DNA of 64,000 nucleotides from Nymphaea colorata (taxonomy: Eukaryota > Streptophyta > Magnoliopsida > Nymphaeales > Nymphaeaceae). Where the stretch lies: the NCBI RefSeq assembly GCF_008831285.2, contig NC_045139.1:27560808-27624807 (forward strand), written 5' to 3'. The position numbers were made by a program, and so were the translations under genes. Under the pieces are notes generated by a model. The model saw only the letters and a program-made list of their open reading frames with translations, was not told the DNA's origin and searched no databases. Below, in pieces: positions 62,341 to 64,000 of this stretch (its first letter is position 1; the number at the start of each line of letters is the position of its first letter).

Positions 62341-62685
62341 TAACGCCATAGCTGCTCTTCTTGAATTGGGCGTTGCAACGTTTGAATGGTTTCCTTTAAT
62401 ATCGCCATAGCTGTGGGTTGAATGATTTCCTTTAATATTGCCATCGCTTGGAGACGTTGCTCTTTCATAGCTGGTTCTTCTTGAATTGGGCGTTGCAACA
62501 TTTGAATGATTGCCTTTAATATCATCATAGGCTGTTTCTTTTGAATTTGACGTTGCAACTTCTGGATAATTACCTTTGATATCTGGATAATTACCTCTGA
62601 TATCGCTATAGCTGATTGCTCTTGAATTTGACGTTGCAACATTTGAATGAGTTTCTTTAACAAAAAGGACTATGAGCAGGAACAA
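62308..62685 (-). repeat. degenerate tandem repeat with an open frame
   Basis: Units of about 60 bp keep reading frame over 125 codons. On the minus strand each unit gives a version of Y-x-D-I-K-G-N-H-S-N-V-A-T-P-N-S-R-R (for example DIKGNHSNVATPNSRR twice, DIKGNYPEVATSNSK once). The frame has no ATG; its first part is hydrophobic (LFLLIVLFV) and follows an acceptor-like tgctcatag. A second frame of the same strand is also open, which is what a repeat with a unit divisible by three produces. It could be a repeat-peptide precursor exon, but a non-coding minisatellite next to LTR debris is more likely. Confidence 0.5.
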
Positions 62686-63160
62686 ACATAGGGAAGGTAG
62701 TCAACTTATTTATGATATGAAGATATATAGGTTAAGTATAAGAACGGCTCTTCACCTCAACTCATGTTTTGTACATATTTGTATATATAGGAAAATGGGT
62801 AGCTACTAGGCCCTCGTGTATACTAGACTTGATAGGAATCATCTAAGTCATTGATTCAAGAAGTGGTGGAGATTTAGTTGCAAATGTAGAAGACAAGTTA
62901 TTTTTTTTAATAGTCCCTAATACCCTTCAAAGGAAGAGCAAGAGGGAGAGTTAGATGGAGAGATAGGAAATAGACAAACAAATGAGTTTCTTTAAACAAA
63001 AAGCCTGATTTGTTTTGAGGGGTAGTTTTGACTCTTGAAAAAATTGTTTGCCTTTTATATTTGTAACTCAATTTCCACCATTAGATCTCCTTTAAATTGA
63101 TGGCTTAAATGATTTTCATAAAAATATGGCATATAAAAGTCTGATAGTTACCTCTTTTCC
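62686..63160. other. intergenic, no gene seen
   Basis: AT-rich, only short open frames. Confidence 0.5.
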
Positions 63161-63190
63161 ACACACACACACTCACACACACACACACAC

Positions 63191-63247
<57 letters not shown>
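63161..63247. repeat. (CA)n(TA)n compound microsatellite
   Basis: About 12 CA units with one interruption, followed by about 28 TA units. Confidence 0.95.
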
Positions 63248-63249
<2 letters not shown>

Positions 63250-63614
63250 TTGTCGGCATATTACGATTTCAAAAAAAGTCCTTCCAACTGAGATCAAATT
63301 GAACAGTTTGACTTAAAACAATCATTCTTACGATGTGTAACATGTAAGTAGTTTCTCCTAATTCAATTGGGTGGTCATTCATACAGGTCCTTTCATTTTT
63401 TCATATTCATAATTCAAAGAAATACAAAGCAGCATAAGCTATCGCTTGAGCCAGGAGGTTAAAAGGAATGGAGAATCAGCGCTCACAAAGTCAACTTCAT
63501 GTAATTGGCATAAGGCTCGATGATGACATTAAGAATGGAATACTATTCCTAGAGAAAGTTGACCTTATTGTCTTTCTATTTATTCAAAGTTGATTATAAT
63601 TCATAGTACCTTCC

Positions 63615-63673
63615 AAGGGATTAGTGCAATGGTTGGGGCAATGGCTGGTAGCCAGTTTGCATTTCAAATCCCT
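63615..63673 (+). repeat. tRNA-like SINE relic
   Basis: Opens agggatt and closes aatccct, with a box A-like tagtgcaatggttgg and a box B-like gcatttcaaatccc between them. It is too short and too diverged to be a tRNA gene. Confidence is low. Confidence 0.3.
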
Positions 63674-64000
63674 GAGATGTCAACTTTCCATATTATAAAA
63701 TCATGGCCACTGATGCACAAGCTGAAACGCGTTAGAGGCGGCTCACCCAGATTATGATGCAAACATCTGTGGAAATTGGAAAACTGTTCTCTTGGCCAGC
63801 AAAATGAATTCGCATAACGAATTCGATGGTTTTCTCGTTAGTGTTGTATGATACCTGATTCGGACCTGACCTATAATGTATTTACCTATATCAACATCCT
63901 TACTTTGTGTCAAAGGGATGCCTACAATATAATGCCGAACTCGCAATGGCTTTTAGCCTCAACTACACTTTAAGCTGACCACTTGGTGAGGTACTATTGT
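63674..64000. other. right edge, no gene seen
   Basis: A 64-codon minus-strand frame at 63752-63946 has no recognisable domain. Confidence 0.4.

Noticed and set aside
62340-62663. 107-codon Ile/Gln-rich second frame in the tandem repeat
   Set aside because: It is open only because the repeat unit is divisible by three; the other frame keeps a more regular motif.
1-64000. CRISPR arrays, operons, bacterial genes, rRNA or organelle inserts
   Set aside because: None seen; the sequence is plant nuclear DNA throughout and the short regular repeats are microsatellites.

Overview
The window is nuclear DNA from a flowering plant with a repeat-rich genome. The evidence is a three-exon NAC transcription factor gene with GT-AG introns, an intronless VPS28 gene whose product has the length of the Arabidopsis protein (209 residues), plant-type Ty1/copia and Ty3/gypsy retrotransposons, a PIF/Harbinger DNA transposon, a LINE remnant, U6-derived sequence and many long GA/CT, GT/CA and TA microsatellites. 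The species cannot be named from the sequence alone.

Layout: 1-4037 is the 3' part of a decayed copia element (+) ending in an LTR. 4038-12600 is intergenic, with microsatellites, two hairpin (MITE-like) repeats and a GC-rich, promoter-like island at about 10740-11215. 13156-16518 is a NAM/CUC-type NAC gene (+), with exons 13156-13327, 14955-15226 and 16009-16518. 17172-17300 holds a decayed tandem pair of U6 snRNA-derived sequences (-), and 18421-18485 a tRNA-like SINE head. 19779-35571 is a large Ty3/gypsy element (-) with LTRs of about 2.1-2.2 kb. A 5.6-kb copia element (26143-31741, -) is nested in its gag region with a TGGTG target duplication, and its 5' LTR carries a 716-bp captured sequence flanked by a perfect 22-bp direct repeat. 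36240-37450 is a gutted copia relic (+). 37612-44391 is a PIF/Harbinger element (+) with a Myb/SANT ORF1 and a broken transposase. 48000-49830 is a LINE fragment (-). 50924-51553 is VPS28 (+). 56267-61672 is a complete but mutated copia element (-) with 671/672-bp LTRs and a TTTAT target duplication. 61920-62340 looks like an LTR relic, and 62308-62685 is a tandem repeat that keeps an open frame. The remainder is intergenic DNA.

Only two host protein genes are well supported: the NAC gene (a probable developmental regulator of the NAM/CUC group) and VPS28 (an ESCRT-I subunit). They are about 34 kb apart and nothing suggests a functional link. Most of the rest is layered transposable-element history. 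The points most worth following up are the captured exon-like sequence inside the gypsy LTR, the U6-derived tandem, the apparent loss of the miR164 site in the NAC gene, the PIF/Harbinger element with definable ends, and the in-frame repeat near 62.5 kb. I did not find a convincing wholly new gene system.
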